From Prostheceraeus crozeri (Eukaryota; Platyhelminthes; Polycladida; Euryleptidae), in assembly GCA_907163375.1 (NCBI GenBank), contig CAJQUW010008977.1:1-64000 (forward strand): a stretch of 64,000 nt of DNA, given 5' to 3'. The stretch's first letter is position 1. Each line of letters begins with the position of its first letter. The notes under the pieces are model-generated. The model was not told the origin of the DNA and searched no databases. It worked only from the letters and a program-made list of their open reading frames with translations. The position numbers and the translations under genes were made by a program. This document shows positions 25,046 through 36,317 of the stretch, one piece after another.

Positions 25046-25801
25046 TCAAGAAATTGGTCGGACGTTATATCACCAAGCCGATCATGCTTCTCAAGATGAC
25101 CTGTCTGATTCTACGATCCCCTTGTTGGATGATAATTTGCCAGTGTCAGTTGTTCCAGTCAACTCTACTGATAATCAACATAATTTATCGCTTCTCCACA
25201 ATGTCGACGTGCCCTGTGTCACACCAACTTCGCCGCGATTGAATACGGATTCTTCGTTATCCGACTCACTCATGAAACTCGCAGAATTGACTGCTTCTGC
25301 TTCGCTTCTTAAGTACGAAACTACTCCGTTCGATTCTGATACCGAGAAATTCGTCGCATTCATGACAAATTTCAAGACTGTGATTGAAAGTTGTGCAAAG
25401 GATAACGGGGTAAGATTGATTTACCTGATTCAATATTGTAGGGGTGAGGCCAAGAGTTTGATAGAAAATTGCGGTAGCCAAGGATATTCTAAGGCTTTGC
25501 AGTTACTTCACTCTAGGTATGGAGCATCTCATGTTATTGCCAGGTCATAGATTGATGATTTAACAGCAGGTGCATCTGTAAGGTTGGATGACTCTACGGC
25601 ATTACTTACTCTGAGCGATGAAATGATAAATTTCGAAATGATTGTGAAATCGACAGGTTATCTTAGCTACTTGAACAGTTGTCATACTATCAGAAAGATT
25701 GAAACTATGCAATTAATTACAAATTTTGAAGTAATACTACAATTTTGTATTACGTGTACAATTTGGTAAAACAAATACAAAATGAGCATAATTAACAGTA
25801 A

Positions 25802-26170
25802 TTACAGAAGGGTTGGACGGGAAGAAGACGTCAGACTGAGGTAGTTGCCCCTCAAAATAGCAAACGACAAGCGCTGGAACAGCCAAGTCGACTCTCTAGC
25901 GTCCCCCGTTCGCCGTGTCATGCGACGACCCAAGTCCTTAAGAAAGTTCAGGGTCGCAGGGCCGAAGACCCCAGTCGTTTCAACGGCGACCGGTGTAAAA
26001 ATGTACCGGGGTTGGAGAGCTGAGTATTTTGACGTTTTCCTGGCTTCAGCTGCATTCGCCGCGCATCCAGGATCAACCGCTGAATCGTTGGCGACGGACG
26101 AGGAAAAGGTGTCCGAGCAGGTCGCATCCCACACGAGCGACTTGCCCTCTGCGAACGGGAAAACTGTCAT
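25802..26170 (-). mobile_element. Retroelement-derived C-terminal domain fragment
   Basis: A 122-codon minus-strand frame contains EGKSLVWDATCSDT, NAAEARKTSKYSAL, FTPVAVETTGVFGP and FLKDLGRRMTRRTGD. I know this pattern as a domain that follows reverse transcriptase in many invertebrate mobile elements and recurs often in animal genomes. The exact element family is not certain. It is a fragment that sits inside the BEL/Pao element and directly abuts the foldback element at 26178, so it may have arrived with it or separately. Confidence 0.6.
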
Positions 26171-26177
26171 ACCATCC

Positions 26178-26925
26178 TAGTCTGGGAGCTAGCGTGAAGT
26201 TGTGCAGGGAACGAGGTAGTACATAAAACTTTCACATAGCATAGTACACCTCTAACCTACTGCAAAACTTCGCGTCTGCCGGATCAGATCATTTGCTTTT
26301 AAGAAATAGAAAGGATAACACAATCCTATGTATTTCCAGTGGTGAAATTGTGACATTTAAGGTGTTGACTCCATTTTTTCGAATTTTTGCTCATAAAAGT
26401 TACACAAATTGGTATTTTGTTGAACTGGTTATTATAGAAATCATCTACAGATCATGATCTTTCAAATGAGTTATCATTCAGTGACAGAGGATGAAGTAAA
26501 GTGTACAAACAGACACATTTTGTTAAAGTATATCAACAATTTTCCTGAAATTCCTATGTTAAAATTTGCAGTTACACCAACGAAAAGTGTCCGTTTGTAC
26601 ACTTTACTTCATCCTCTGTCACTGAATGGTAACTCATTTGAAAGATCATGATCTGTAGATGATTTCTATAATAACCAGTTCAACAGAATACCAATTTGTG
26701 TAACTTTTATGAGCAAAAATTCGAAAAAATGGAGTCAACACCTTAAATGTCACAATTTTACCACTGGAAATACATAGGATTGTGTTATTCCCTCTATTTC
26801 TGAAAAGCAAATGATCTGATCCGGCAGACGCGAAGTTTTGCAGTAGGTTAGAGGTGTACTATGCTATGTGAAAGTTTTATGTACTACCTCGTTCCCTGCA
26901 CAACTTCACGCTAGCTCCCGGACTA
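26178..26925. mobile_element. Foldback element, member 1
   Basis: Two arms of about 330 bp (26178-26512 and 26594-26925) are near-perfect inverse copies around a centre of about 80 bp. The outer end reads TAGTCTGGGAGCTAGCG against CGCTAGCTCCCGGACTA. The arms contain GCAGGGAACGAGG and GCGTCTGCCGG motifs that also occur in the element at 55074-56346. There is no coding sequence. High arm identity points to recent insertion or gene conversion between the arms. Confidence 0.93.
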
Positions 26926-27034
26926 AAATGGGAAACTATTCTATTCAGATAACAACTGTAACTAATACAGTTACGAGAAACTCGACTTCGACTTCATTGC
27001 TGGTCTCGTCTTTAGATCGACAAAGAATCTGTTC

Positions 27035-27557
27035 CACAGAATTAAATATTTTGTTTATCTGCTTCGGTTTGCTAGAAGTGTGATTAATACGAAACTGACG
27101 GCACATAGAGGAACCTATTAAGTTGGCAAAAAGGAATTCCTAATACCTTAAGAGATAGGAAAAAAGTCGTGCGTCGCTTCCGTATTAATGTGAGTTCCAG
27201 CAAAGTGCTTCGATTGCCAAAATTCCTTCAGATTCGAAGACTTCAGATCATTGCGCACAAATTTTCTCCATAATGTCGGCCTTTCCAATCATTATTAAAG
27301 AAAGTAGCAGGCGTACGAAAATTAGTTCACTTGATGATTTCACATCCTCTCCTCGGCATTTCTCACTGTATAGTGCATACATTGAATCGAAGCCACGCAT
27401 CGATGTGTGTTTTGGTGTGTGCGACGTGATATTACAGCACGCACGCATCTCTCACTGGCTCTGGTATCCTCTGCTGACAGCTTATTGTTTGCCATTTCCA
27501 ATAGCAAGCGATACACGAATTATCCATTCGAGAAGTAGCAAGTTGTCTAATTCTGTG
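27035..27557 (-). mobile_element. hAT-type MITE, copy C (diverged)
   Basis: Ends CACAGAATTAAA and TCTAATTCTGTG are present. The part from 27060 to 27335 aligns well to the family; the rest aligns only loosely. Length matches a full copy. The flanks do not show a convincing 8-bp duplication. It lies inside the BEL/Pao element. Confidence 0.7.
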
Positions 27558-27753
27558 ATGTGCCATTTCGATATTAAGGTTTGATATGATTCTTCCTTTC
27601 TAGGAAACCGAAGCGCGCGCAGATGAATCTAATTTTGTGATCTGTTCTCATTGATGAGGTTATTTCGGTCAAAGAGCTTCCTATGTCGACTGAATCGATG
27701 ATTGATAATCAGGAAATGTCTACTCAGCCGCATTGATGTGATTAAAGTTTTCT

Positions 27754-28517
27754 TGCTCACCTTGTCGACCCTTGTCCCGCGTATCCCAGGGTAGGTCCAG
27801 TCCTCTTTTTCCATTCCTTCCGGTTATGGACCAGGGAGGCATCCACTCCTTTTGCCTTCATGTCGGCGGTTATTGTCGCTGCCCAGGTCTTCTTCGGGCG
27901 GCCTCTACCTCTTCTTCCTTTCACTTGCAGACGTGATGCTTTCTTAAGGGAATGGCTCTCTCCGCGACGCTGCACATGACCAAACCATGACAGCCTTCTT
28001 GCTCTTGCCACTTCTTGAATAGGGGCTATCTCCACATTAGATCTTATTTCTTCATTGGTCTTCCGGTCCAAGCGTGTGTGGCCCTGCATCCACCTTAGCA
28101 TCCGCATCTCCGCCACGTGCAGCTTCTGCTCATCTGTCTTGAGAGGGGCCCGGCACTCAGAACCATAAAGGATTGCTGGCCTGATAATAGAAGAGTATAC
28201 TTTGCTCTTTATCATCAGTGGCATCCTTCTGTCACATAGCACTGGAGTCAGTCTCTTCCATGTGTTCCAGCCGCAACGTACTCGATGTGCAACATCACCT
28301 GCGCTGGTCACCTCAGTATTGACCATGGACTCCAGATATTTAAAGCAGTCCACACTCTTCACCGGTTCACTCTGAATCTCCATAGTTGTTCTTCTTGGAT
28401 CGGACGACAGATATTCGGTCTTGGAACGGCTTACCCTCAGGCCCTTGCTCTCAAATGCTCTCCTCCATGCTTCCAACCCCTTCGCTCTATATCTTGATGA
28501 CTGCTTCCAAATATTAC
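27754..28517 (-). mobile_element. RTE-like LINE, 5'-truncated
   Basis: The 239-codon minus-strand frame at 27757-28476 is the C-terminal end of a LINE reverse transcriptase. It has SKTEYLSSDPRRT, DCFKYLESMV, VRPAILYGSE-like IIRPAILYGSEC, AEMRMLRWMQGHTRLDR and RRLSWFGHVQRR, the order seen in RTE-type elements. The frame is intact to its stop, with only a few bases beyond. Both sides carry GTGATTAAA(A)GTTTTC (27738-27753 and 28518-28533), a target duplication of about 15 bp. It inserted into the BEL/Pao element, so it is younger than that insertion. Confidence 0.88.
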
Positions 28518-30841
28518 GTGATTAAAAGTTTTCCAACATTGATAATTCCCAAGTCGATTTGTTAATTGGAGCGAACGCGCCTAAGACATTTTTTGTACAA
28601 GACCAACGTCGTGGTAGTCCTCGAGACCCTTACGCTATGAAAACTGTCCTTGGATGGTCATTTATGGGTACCATCAAGACAAAGTCATCGAATAATAATC
28701 ATCTAAACTTTCAAAAAGTTGATCTTAGCGAACAGTTGGAATGGAAAGCGGATTTCACTGACTCAGTTTACGATAATAAAGTGCGATAGTCACTCGATGA
28801 CAGACAGACTTTAGCAAGGATTGAGACGTCTGCCTTTCACAATGGGGAAAGGTACAATATTTTGCTTCCGTGGCGCAGCGACTGCCGTCTACTCCTGTGT
28901 GACATTGACATGCTCTTCTATCGAATTAATTCCCTCAAAAGACAACTATCAAGAAATAAAGAGTTGCACAAAGTAGATTCTAAAACCATTGGTGAATACA
29001 ATTCAAAGGAAAATCCGGCTGATCTAGCTTCACGCGGTATTTATCCGGACGAATTGAACAAGCTAGAGCATTGGGCTGCGGGCCCTGATTTCCTGCGTAG
29101 TACAAATTCAGAAATCTCAATCCAACCAACTTTTCTCTCAACATCAGGTGATGATCATGTCGAGGAAGACAAAGGCGCCTTGACCCTTGCTGAACGTAAT
29201 GATCCTGTCAGTCTATCCTATATGGATAAACTCCAACGGAGCGTGGCATGGATCCTTCGGTCCAAATGTTTCTGCATGAACAGGTATCTTCGTAGAGGTG
29301 AAAATATTCGCATTTCATATTTGACGCCTTCTGATAGGGATCAGTCGTTGAAAGAAATTTTGATACGTATTCAAGACGATTCACTCCCTGGCGAATTTAA
29401 GAGTTTATCGAAGAAAATGTAGCAGTAACACATAATCTCAAATCTCTTTGTCCCGTATTACTTAACGGATTAATATGCGTCGGAGGAAGACTACAAAACG
29501 CGAAATTATCTTACGAGACGATGCGTCCAGTCATCCTACCTTCACGTCATCACGTAGTAAACTTATTGATTCGTAGGTGTCATGAAAAAGATGTTGGACC
29601 TCATCATATTGGACCTCAGTACGTTCTGAATAATTTAAGAGAATGGTTTTGGATTCTGAAAGGTCTTTCAAGTGTGAAACGCGTGATAAGTAAATGCTTT
29701 ACATGCAAGCGCAATCTTCAGAAGCCTCTCTTCAGTAAATGGCAAATTTACCGTTAGAACGAGTGTCAAATTATAAAGCTCCCTTCACATTCGTGGGTGT
29801 AGATTATTTCGGTCCATTAGCTGTGCGCTTTAATCGAAAATTAATGAAGAGATATGGTTGTATGTCTTTCGTGCAGAGCTGTGCATATAGAAATGTCACA
29901 TAGCACTGACTCTTTCCTTTTTTGTCTCTCTAGATTCATTGCGCGTCGAGGACAACCTGAATTATTATTAGTGATAATGGGAAAGGATTCGTAGGAGAAT
30001 ATCGTGAGTTGAAGGAATATCTTAAGGCTCCAAATCAGAAGAAGATTCACAGAAATTTGCTGTTACGTGGAATCAATTGGCGTTTCGTAACTCCAATCGC
30101 ACCTCATGAAGGTGGAGTCTGGGAGCGCATGATAAGATCTACAAAATCGATACTGAGATCGTTAGTGGGTAGACAAATTCTTGGTGATGAGAGCTTAGCT
30201 ACCTTTCTTATTGAGGTAGAAAGAATTCTTAATGACAAATTCTAGTATATAATATTCTAGTATTCTAGTAATTCTAGTATTCTAAATATAAAGAATTCTA
30301 GTACCCCTATCGTCTGATGGTCGTGATCCCGATGCGCTCACACCGTCGCAAATTCTGTTATTGCGATCAAATCACTGCTGTCCTCAACACGTGTTTTCAA
30401 AGAAGATTTAAGCCACACAAAAAGATGGAAGTGCGCTCAATTGAAGTCGCTGGACTCGGGCGTATTTGCAATCTCGACATCGTTGGTGACGGGAACGTCG
30501 GAACATTCAAGAAGGCGATATTGTGCTCATAATGGATGAAGCATTGCCCAGAGGACAGTGGCCGCTCGGTATCGTTCACAGTGTGCACACAGGGCACGAT
30601 GGTTTGGTGAGATCAGCTGATGTAAGGTCCCAAGCCAGTGTCAAACTTCGACCGGAAACTTAACTAAGCTCTGCCTTTTGGAAGGCATCGAAGAAAACTG
30701 ATCGTACGATCATTCGTTTCGATGAGTTGAAGTCATCATCAGAAATATTACTTGATGTGCTTTTTCCTATCGTGATGCCAATTTGTGTACTGTACATATA
30801 TTTGGGATGTATGAAGTCTGTGGAGCCTTTATCGCGGGGGC

Positions 30842-31228
30842 TGTTCTGGCATCACCTTATTTAATAATATTTTATGCATAGACATGCAGATGCAGTATAT
30901 CATGGAGGCAGTAAGACTCTGTGCATTCTTCGATATCTTCATGATGTCTCTGTTGCTTTTACATGTATTACTTCATCATCTGAAATGCCACAATATGATT
31001 ATGTTCATTAGTTTGATGTATGAATGTTGTTCAAAATTTGCATCGGAGCAGCTACTGGTCAAGTCTACTTTTAGTGCAGCTCCTGTTGCAGTTGGTGACA
31101 TAGTGTCCGACCAATTTCTTGATCGGTAGCCCGGTAGCTGAGTGATTTATTTTGTAGATATTCGCCATGATGCTATAGTGTCAATAAAGAGGACAAGCCA
31201 TAATAGCCGTTTTGAAATACATTGAAAG
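30842..31228 (+). repeat. 3' LTR of the BEL/Pao element
   Basis: A 387-bp copy of the 5' LTR, ending at the shared ATACATTGAAAG. No target duplication is evident outside the two LTRs. Confidence 0.9.
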
Positions 31229-31739
31229 CCCCTATCTTGCCGATTTGTATGTCGGCATCATACTACTTGTAGTTACCAGCATCGACTTGTATATTTCTCG
31301 GTATCCTAGGCATTCCCATCAGCGTCTCCAGCAAGCCAGATCTCATACACAGTTGGATCATCGACTTACTTGTCTGAATAAACATTCGCTGTGGATGTGA
31401 CATCAAAGCGTCTGTGAACAAGTCTAAGTCATACTCATCGTTTGATGGGATTTGAGTAGTGTTTACCTCATATATTTTTAGAGCATTGTATTAAAACAGT
31501 TCTGTTTGTCTATCTGAAAATGCAGTTTTTCAATTGATATTATAACTCTGATCTTGGATGGAAAAATACATCATCCGGCAGTTAGTTTACATCATTATTT
31601 AAAAAAACAAGAATTGCTCTTACAGTCTCTGCTTTTTGGCTGTAGTCCCTGATTGAATCCGATGCATGCTTTAATTACTCACACCATCTAACGTCGGGCA
31701 TCCGGTTCGACGGTCTGTATGTATGGCAGCTATCCACTT
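31229..31739. other. Non-coding
   Basis: 3' flank of the BEL/Pao element. No feature recognised. Confidence 0.4.
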
Positions 31740-32095
31740 CACTCTTCGGACGGCCGACAAGTCGGCGACCATTCATTTGCAATCTCCGGATGCGTTTCTC
31801 TCAGAGATCGCCTTTCTTACATGTCCATACCATTGTCTTGAGGCATCATCGAGAGGCGCATTCGTCCTTTGAGCTCCACAAGCGGCCGCGAGAAGAGAAT
31901 CCACACATCCTCATTCCGCTATCTTCAAGTCGCCTCCAACACTCCGATGACACAGCCCATGTCTCGCTGTCATACAACATCCTGCTGCAGACACATGACT
32001 TGTCGGCCTCATTGGAAGTGTTCAGAAAAGGCCCTGTATGTCGCAGTTTGTTCCCCTTTGCCTCAGTGGAAGAGTTCAAGTCTGATGACACAATT
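31740..32095 (-). mobile_element. LINE reverse-transcriptase C-terminal fragment
   Basis: The minus strand reads RMLYDSETWAVSSECWRRLE and then DSGMRM, the conserved LYGSETW...RLE..EMRM segment after LINE reverse transcriptase. A GRRLVGRPK motif follows further on in another frame, so at least one frameshift separates them. It is a decayed 5'-truncated copy. The clade is not resolved. Confidence 0.65.
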
Positions 32096-32431
32096 TCCTA
32101 CTTTAATTTCATCAGATTGATCCATGTTCAGGTGATATCTTCCTGTCAATCTGATAGAATAAAATCAAACCTATGTTTGACCTCAATGCATTGTTATTTT
32201 GCCTCTCTTGAAAGTTAAATAGTTCAAAAGAGAGTAATCAGTCTAAGTGCTCCGTCAATGAAGCAAATTTCATCGATAGGCCTTTGTGGAGGAACAAGAA
32301 TGAATACATCACTGTCCAAATATTTCAGTAATGAATGAAGAAATGATCAAGTAGATGACTAAGTTCCCTCAAATACTTGACATTTTCAGATAGTTGATGA
32401 AAGAAAAGAAATAATATTATTTTGTTGCAGG
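32096..32431. other. Probable intron sequence
   Basis: No upstream exon with a clear donor was found for the candidate exon that follows. Confidence 0.3.
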
Positions 32432-32618
32432 AAAAACAAGTTTGATAGAACGTGGCTTTCAATTCATCTTTCAAAGTGGTTTGCAAGATGTAATGATGAC
32501 TAAAGGACGTGATGAACTCATTGTGCAGATTGAAAGGTCAGTTCACGGTGCACGACGGGATGTAAGCACTTCCTCTGAAATCATCAAGACCTTAAATGAC
32601 CGGAAACCTCTTCCATGA
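32432..32618 (+). CDS. Candidate host terminal exon
   Basis: A strong acceptor, ATTATTTTGTTGCAG, ends at 32431. Read in the third frame from the acceptor, 61 codons run to a TGA at 32616-32618. The start of this reading, KTSLIERGFQFIFQSGLQDV, would give a G-K-T/S-like phosphate-loop end only if the previous exon supplied the glycine; that is speculation. An AATAAA signal follows 228 bp later. No family recognised. It has no in-frame start near its beginning, as expected for a terminal exon. Confidence 0.4.
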
Positions 32619-32845
32619 TCGGTAATGAAAGTAAATGGAGCAAATCACGTCTAAATTCGTCATTTTAGTGATGTACCAGAGTTTATTATGATGCATTTTA
32701 TTACTTTAATGTCGGTTACCACACTCTTTAAAAGTTTTGGTTTTTCTATAACAGATTTGATTTGCAGACTTTGCCTCCCACGGACAGTCGGACATGGCTT
32801 GCACATTTGGTTCTCTGAAAAGCGAAAACCCTGAAAAGCTTTTTC

Positions 32846-32851
32846 AATAAA
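32846..32851 (+). terminator. Polyadenylation signal AATAAA
   Basis: An AATAAA hexamer followed by a T-rich stretch about 20-40 bp downstream, correctly placed for the candidate terminal exon at 32432. Confidence 0.35.
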
Positions 32852-34263
32852 AGAGATTTGGACTTTTCCAATTTCCCTCCTTCTCTTACTTTTGTTTGTT
32901 GAATGACATATTTGCCCTTTTGTATTTGATTAAGTTTTAAATCGTGATATATTTATACATGCCTATATTATATTTATTATATGTCGTATGTAATTATATT
33001 TTTCACTTAATATAAGGGCTTGTTTTATCACTTTGATGTTGCTTCAAGTTGTTTCTGACGATTATGGCAAATTTTAGATTCTTGTGTTTTTTATCCGAAC
33101 AGGCAATGCTGAGTGATTTTTGTCGATTGATTTGGTCTTCTCTGAAGTCTTCCTTTTGTGACCAACATCAATACTTTATGTTTTCGAAGAATTTTAAAAA
33201 TTTCAAAAACTTTTAAAGGAGGCAATATGGAGCAGGCATCATAGAAGTGGAAACAAGGTGAAGTTCATTTCAAGCAATGCGTGGGATGATGTGATCTAGG
33301 ATATCTTGATAAACAAGTGACATAGATTTTAACATCGACGACTAGATAACTTTGAAAAATTGAACCTTCCTTTTTTACATCCGTGATCACGTTTTCTACT
33401 GTCCGTTGGCAAGCGAAATATATCGGGAAAACAATAACTTAATGACAATACTTTGGCCCTTTCTCTAAATATATAAAATCAATACTTTATTAGTGCGTTA
33501 GTTATTTTACTTGACTGAAATCCAAATTTGCATTGAATCACCAAATCCACTGCTTGAAAAACCAATATGCAGCCTTTAGTTTTTCAAATTCCGGAGATAA
33601 AAATAGAGCCAAATGATTTCTTATAAAGCCACTCAAAACCCAGACTTTTTAAGGTGCATCAAGATTCAGGCTTGTAATAACAGTATATTTACACTTGTCT
33701 GTCTTCATCTATTCATTGTAGTTTTGCTCATCCTCTTCGCGCTTCATCACACTGCGATACCTTCTCCTCTGTATTTCGAACTTCCTTGTCCTTGCCTTCG
33801 TCACTGCCTTCAACAGGCCATGAATGTCTTCCTGCGTTCTCATTCTCTCGTCTGTCTCTTTAACTGGTCAGGAAGTCGCATCAGCTCGAATGTTTCAATT
33901 AATTCACATTAAGTGCTTATTTTTCATTCTACGCATTTACATCCAAATTCTATATTATAATACTGAAATGAACGCTAACTTTACTGATCCATGCGTCCGT
34001 TTGGAAAAATGAGTTGTTGATTTATTATTTTCTAATTGATGATTGGAACAAGAATTGATTCAAAGAGTTTAAATCATCGAATCACGGACGTATCGCATCC
34101 GTGTAAACATTTCTCACAATGCACACCTTGCCGTCAGAATCAAGGTTAGGTCAATAATTTAAGCATATTTCTTCAAGTAAAAATTCATTTCTCTATCTCA
34201 ATGTTTGCATTACTATTTGCTGACTGTAGCTACTGATTATATTTATTTACATATTTGTTACAG
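32852..34263. other. Mostly non-coding, one weak exon candidate
   Basis: A further acceptor-like site, TTTTTTATCCGAACAG, ends at 33102 and opens a frame of 36 codons to a stop at about 33211. The frame is rich in F, K and N and could be chance in AT-rich DNA. Nothing else was seen. Confidence 0.2.
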
Positions 34264-34449
34264 GTGGTGACTTTGCCTTCATATTCTAGCATTGAAACTA
34301 AGTTGATGATCTTGTGCTGTGTTGCTCCTATTGGAAGTCAGTGCATTTGTATCGGAGTTGAAAATGCAATCGCTGACCATCTGATACACATAGCCCTTCC
34401 AGACGTGCGTTTGTTCGATCAAAATGGTAGTCTCGAATGGGACAGTTAA
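34264..34449 (+). CDS. Candidate terminal exon, unknown protein
   Basis: A good acceptor, TTTACATATTTGTTACAG, ends at 34263 and opens 61 codons to TAA at 34447-34449. The frame contains VVTLPSYSSIETKLMI and ADHLIHIALPDVRLFDQ, with balanced composition. An AATAAA signal lies at 34819. No upstream exon or family was identified. It may belong with the 32432 exon or to another gene. Confidence 0.3.
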   Translation: MVTLPSYSSIETKLMILCCVAPIGSQCICIGVENAIADHLIHIALPDVRLFDQNGSLEWDS

Positions 34450-35002
34450 GATCTGCAAATACGACAAAGTCATGCGCAATTGTGATTATTTACAAAAACA
34501 GATTTGGTTCTAATCTAGTGGCATTGGTTTTAGTCATCTTTGACATCAGTGCAGCAAGCTACAATTATGTCATGTCAGGAAGGTCCCCTATGCTTTGTTT
34601 ACAAAACTCAAAGTTTGCGAGTTCCTTGTATGACATCTGCCTCTAGTCCCTCAATATTCCGTCATAGCAATTGTGTGGTAAAGCTTCAACGTGTATTGCG
34701 TTTGTGCATTAACCAAATGTACCATAGCGATAAAGTGACATGAAATATAGCTGTACATGTAGGCAATCTATGGTACATTTGGCATGTCCCATAGCTGTAG
34801 ACAATCTATGATGCTATGAAATAAAATCATAATCATTCAATCTATGATAGATGACAACAGATATCACACTTTCATCAGCAAAATGATTATAATGACTTTT
34901 GCATTGATATTTTGACAATGGATATCCATGTTTTGACAATCACTGTCTTCTAGTTATAGATAGAGGCTACATACATACAATATAAGATTATTGTATCGAT
35001 TT
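34450..35002. other. Non-coding with a small hairpin
   Basis: ACCAAATGTACCATAG at about 34697 and CTATGGTACATTTGG at about 34766 form an inverted pair. Nothing else was recognised. Confidence 0.5.
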
Positions 35003-36317
35003 GACACCAGTAATACTGCTATATCGACGAGTGCGCGTTAGTGTGCGATATCAATGGCAGCATTAATGGTGTCATATCGATACTATAGTCACATTATTTA
35101 TGAGATGTCTATTTTCGTGGTGTCTTCCGGCTAGTGCGCGTCCCGTTACTGCGCGTTCTGTTAGTGCGCGTACTGTTAGTACGCGTCAGTGTTTAGATAC
35201 TCAAATGTTGTCCTGCTAGTGCACGTGTTTCTTTATAATATAAGCTCTACTTTAATTTGACTCAACTATTTAGAAGGTTATCAAGAAACATCCCAATTAG
35301 GAAAAACAATGCTTTCATAGATGAGCATTTATTCGTAGATATTTATCTTAAAAACAAGAATAAAAAACAAAAGCATCAAATGCTACACTACTTCTGTGAA
35401 ATGCAGATAACAGAGCACTTGGCACAAAACTCGGATGGTGAGATCTCGTTACCATCAAGCAGCCGTCGAAGATTCTTCAACTTCTCTGTTGCATTCTTGT
35501 ATTTCTTCTTTTGCTTTTCTTTTGTTTCCGTACCAGCTCTCATCAATCTCAAATTCAGTTCTTCTGACTCCTGTTCTTTCTTCAGATTTTCGATAAAGAC
35601 GAAAATATTTGGATGTTTGCCAAAATCATTCTTCAGTTTGCCGTGAAAGCCTTCTAGATGATTGTTGGTTCGAATCACCAGCTTGTCGCCAAGAACGTTG
35701 TCGCACTGTGTCCATATTTCTCTCGGAAATCTCGCATCGTACTCATCAACATAGTTGGTTGTTATGTAGTCCATGAATTGAACCAACCCATCGTCGTTGC
35801 CATGCATTGTGGCTATCAAGTCCATCCAAACGTCATCAACCATGTTCAATGGGAGAAAGTGAATACCAAACGCACAGCAGACTTTAAGGTGTTCCTCCGG
35901 TTCATGACTTCTATCTTGGATTGATCAGCTGGGTGATTGTGTTCTTGACTGGATTCTTCAAAGTACTCCAGCGCTTTGCCAGCAACTCCTCTTAAGGAGC
36001 AGGTCTTGACTACACAACGGAATGCTATGGTGCCGTTCTTGTTGCTCTTGTCCTTGCACCAAATGTGACCGTCCTTCGCAATACATGGGTTTCCTCTGCG
36101 GCTCTTGATGACTTCCATGTCGAAACATGCGATGCACATCTGAATGCAACTGATAGGCGGCCCAGTCTTTACGCGCACTAAGTGAACACTCATCACGCGC
36201 AGTAACAGGACTTACTTCCATTACTTATGCAATCATGCGACACAATTATAGAACAAAGACGCGCACTATCAAGACGCGCACTAACTGAACGGCGCCATTT
36301 CCGTCATTACTGGTGTC
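35003..36317 (-). mobile_element. MULE-type DNA transposon remnant with FLYWCH finger
   Basis: The ends are GACACCAGTAAT and ATTACTGGTGTC, inverse copies, with many TAGTGCGCG (left) and CGCGCACTA (right) sub-terminal motifs. On the minus strand, 35935-36196 encodes a FLYWCH zinc finger (GNPCIAKDGHIWCKDKS then FRCVVKTCSLRG and HNHP, giving the C-C-H-H ligands), and 35388-35880 encodes the segment that follows the MULE catalytic domain (FPREIWTQCDNVLGD, then IRTNNHLEGFHGKLK). The catalytic domain between the two is absent, and the frames are offset at the junction, so this is an internally deleted, inactive copy. A clear target duplication was not seen. Confidence 0.82.

Larger units (their letters stand above)
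24671..31228 (+). mobile_element. Fossil BEL/Pao LTR retrotransposon with nested insertions
   Basis: Both LTRs are present in direct orientation. Between them lie a gag-like part (about 25045-25550), the protease/reverse-transcriptase junction (about 28560-28790, with LIGAN and YAMKTVLGW motifs of the family), an RNase H region with NPADLASRG (about 28860-29420), an integrase region with a zinc-binding H-H-C-C module (about 29520-30250) and the usual basic C-terminal end (about 30500-30660). A G-rich purine tract lies just before the 3' LTR. The copy is thoroughly broken, with many interruptions (of the order of ten or more), and a large central part is missing or replaced by other elements: a foldback element, an hAT-type MITE and an RTE-like LINE. 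Confidence 0.9.

Noticed and set aside
31846-32218. Plus-strand frames of 81-142 codons
   Set aside because: They are the opposite strand of a recognisable LINE reverse-transcriptase fragment.
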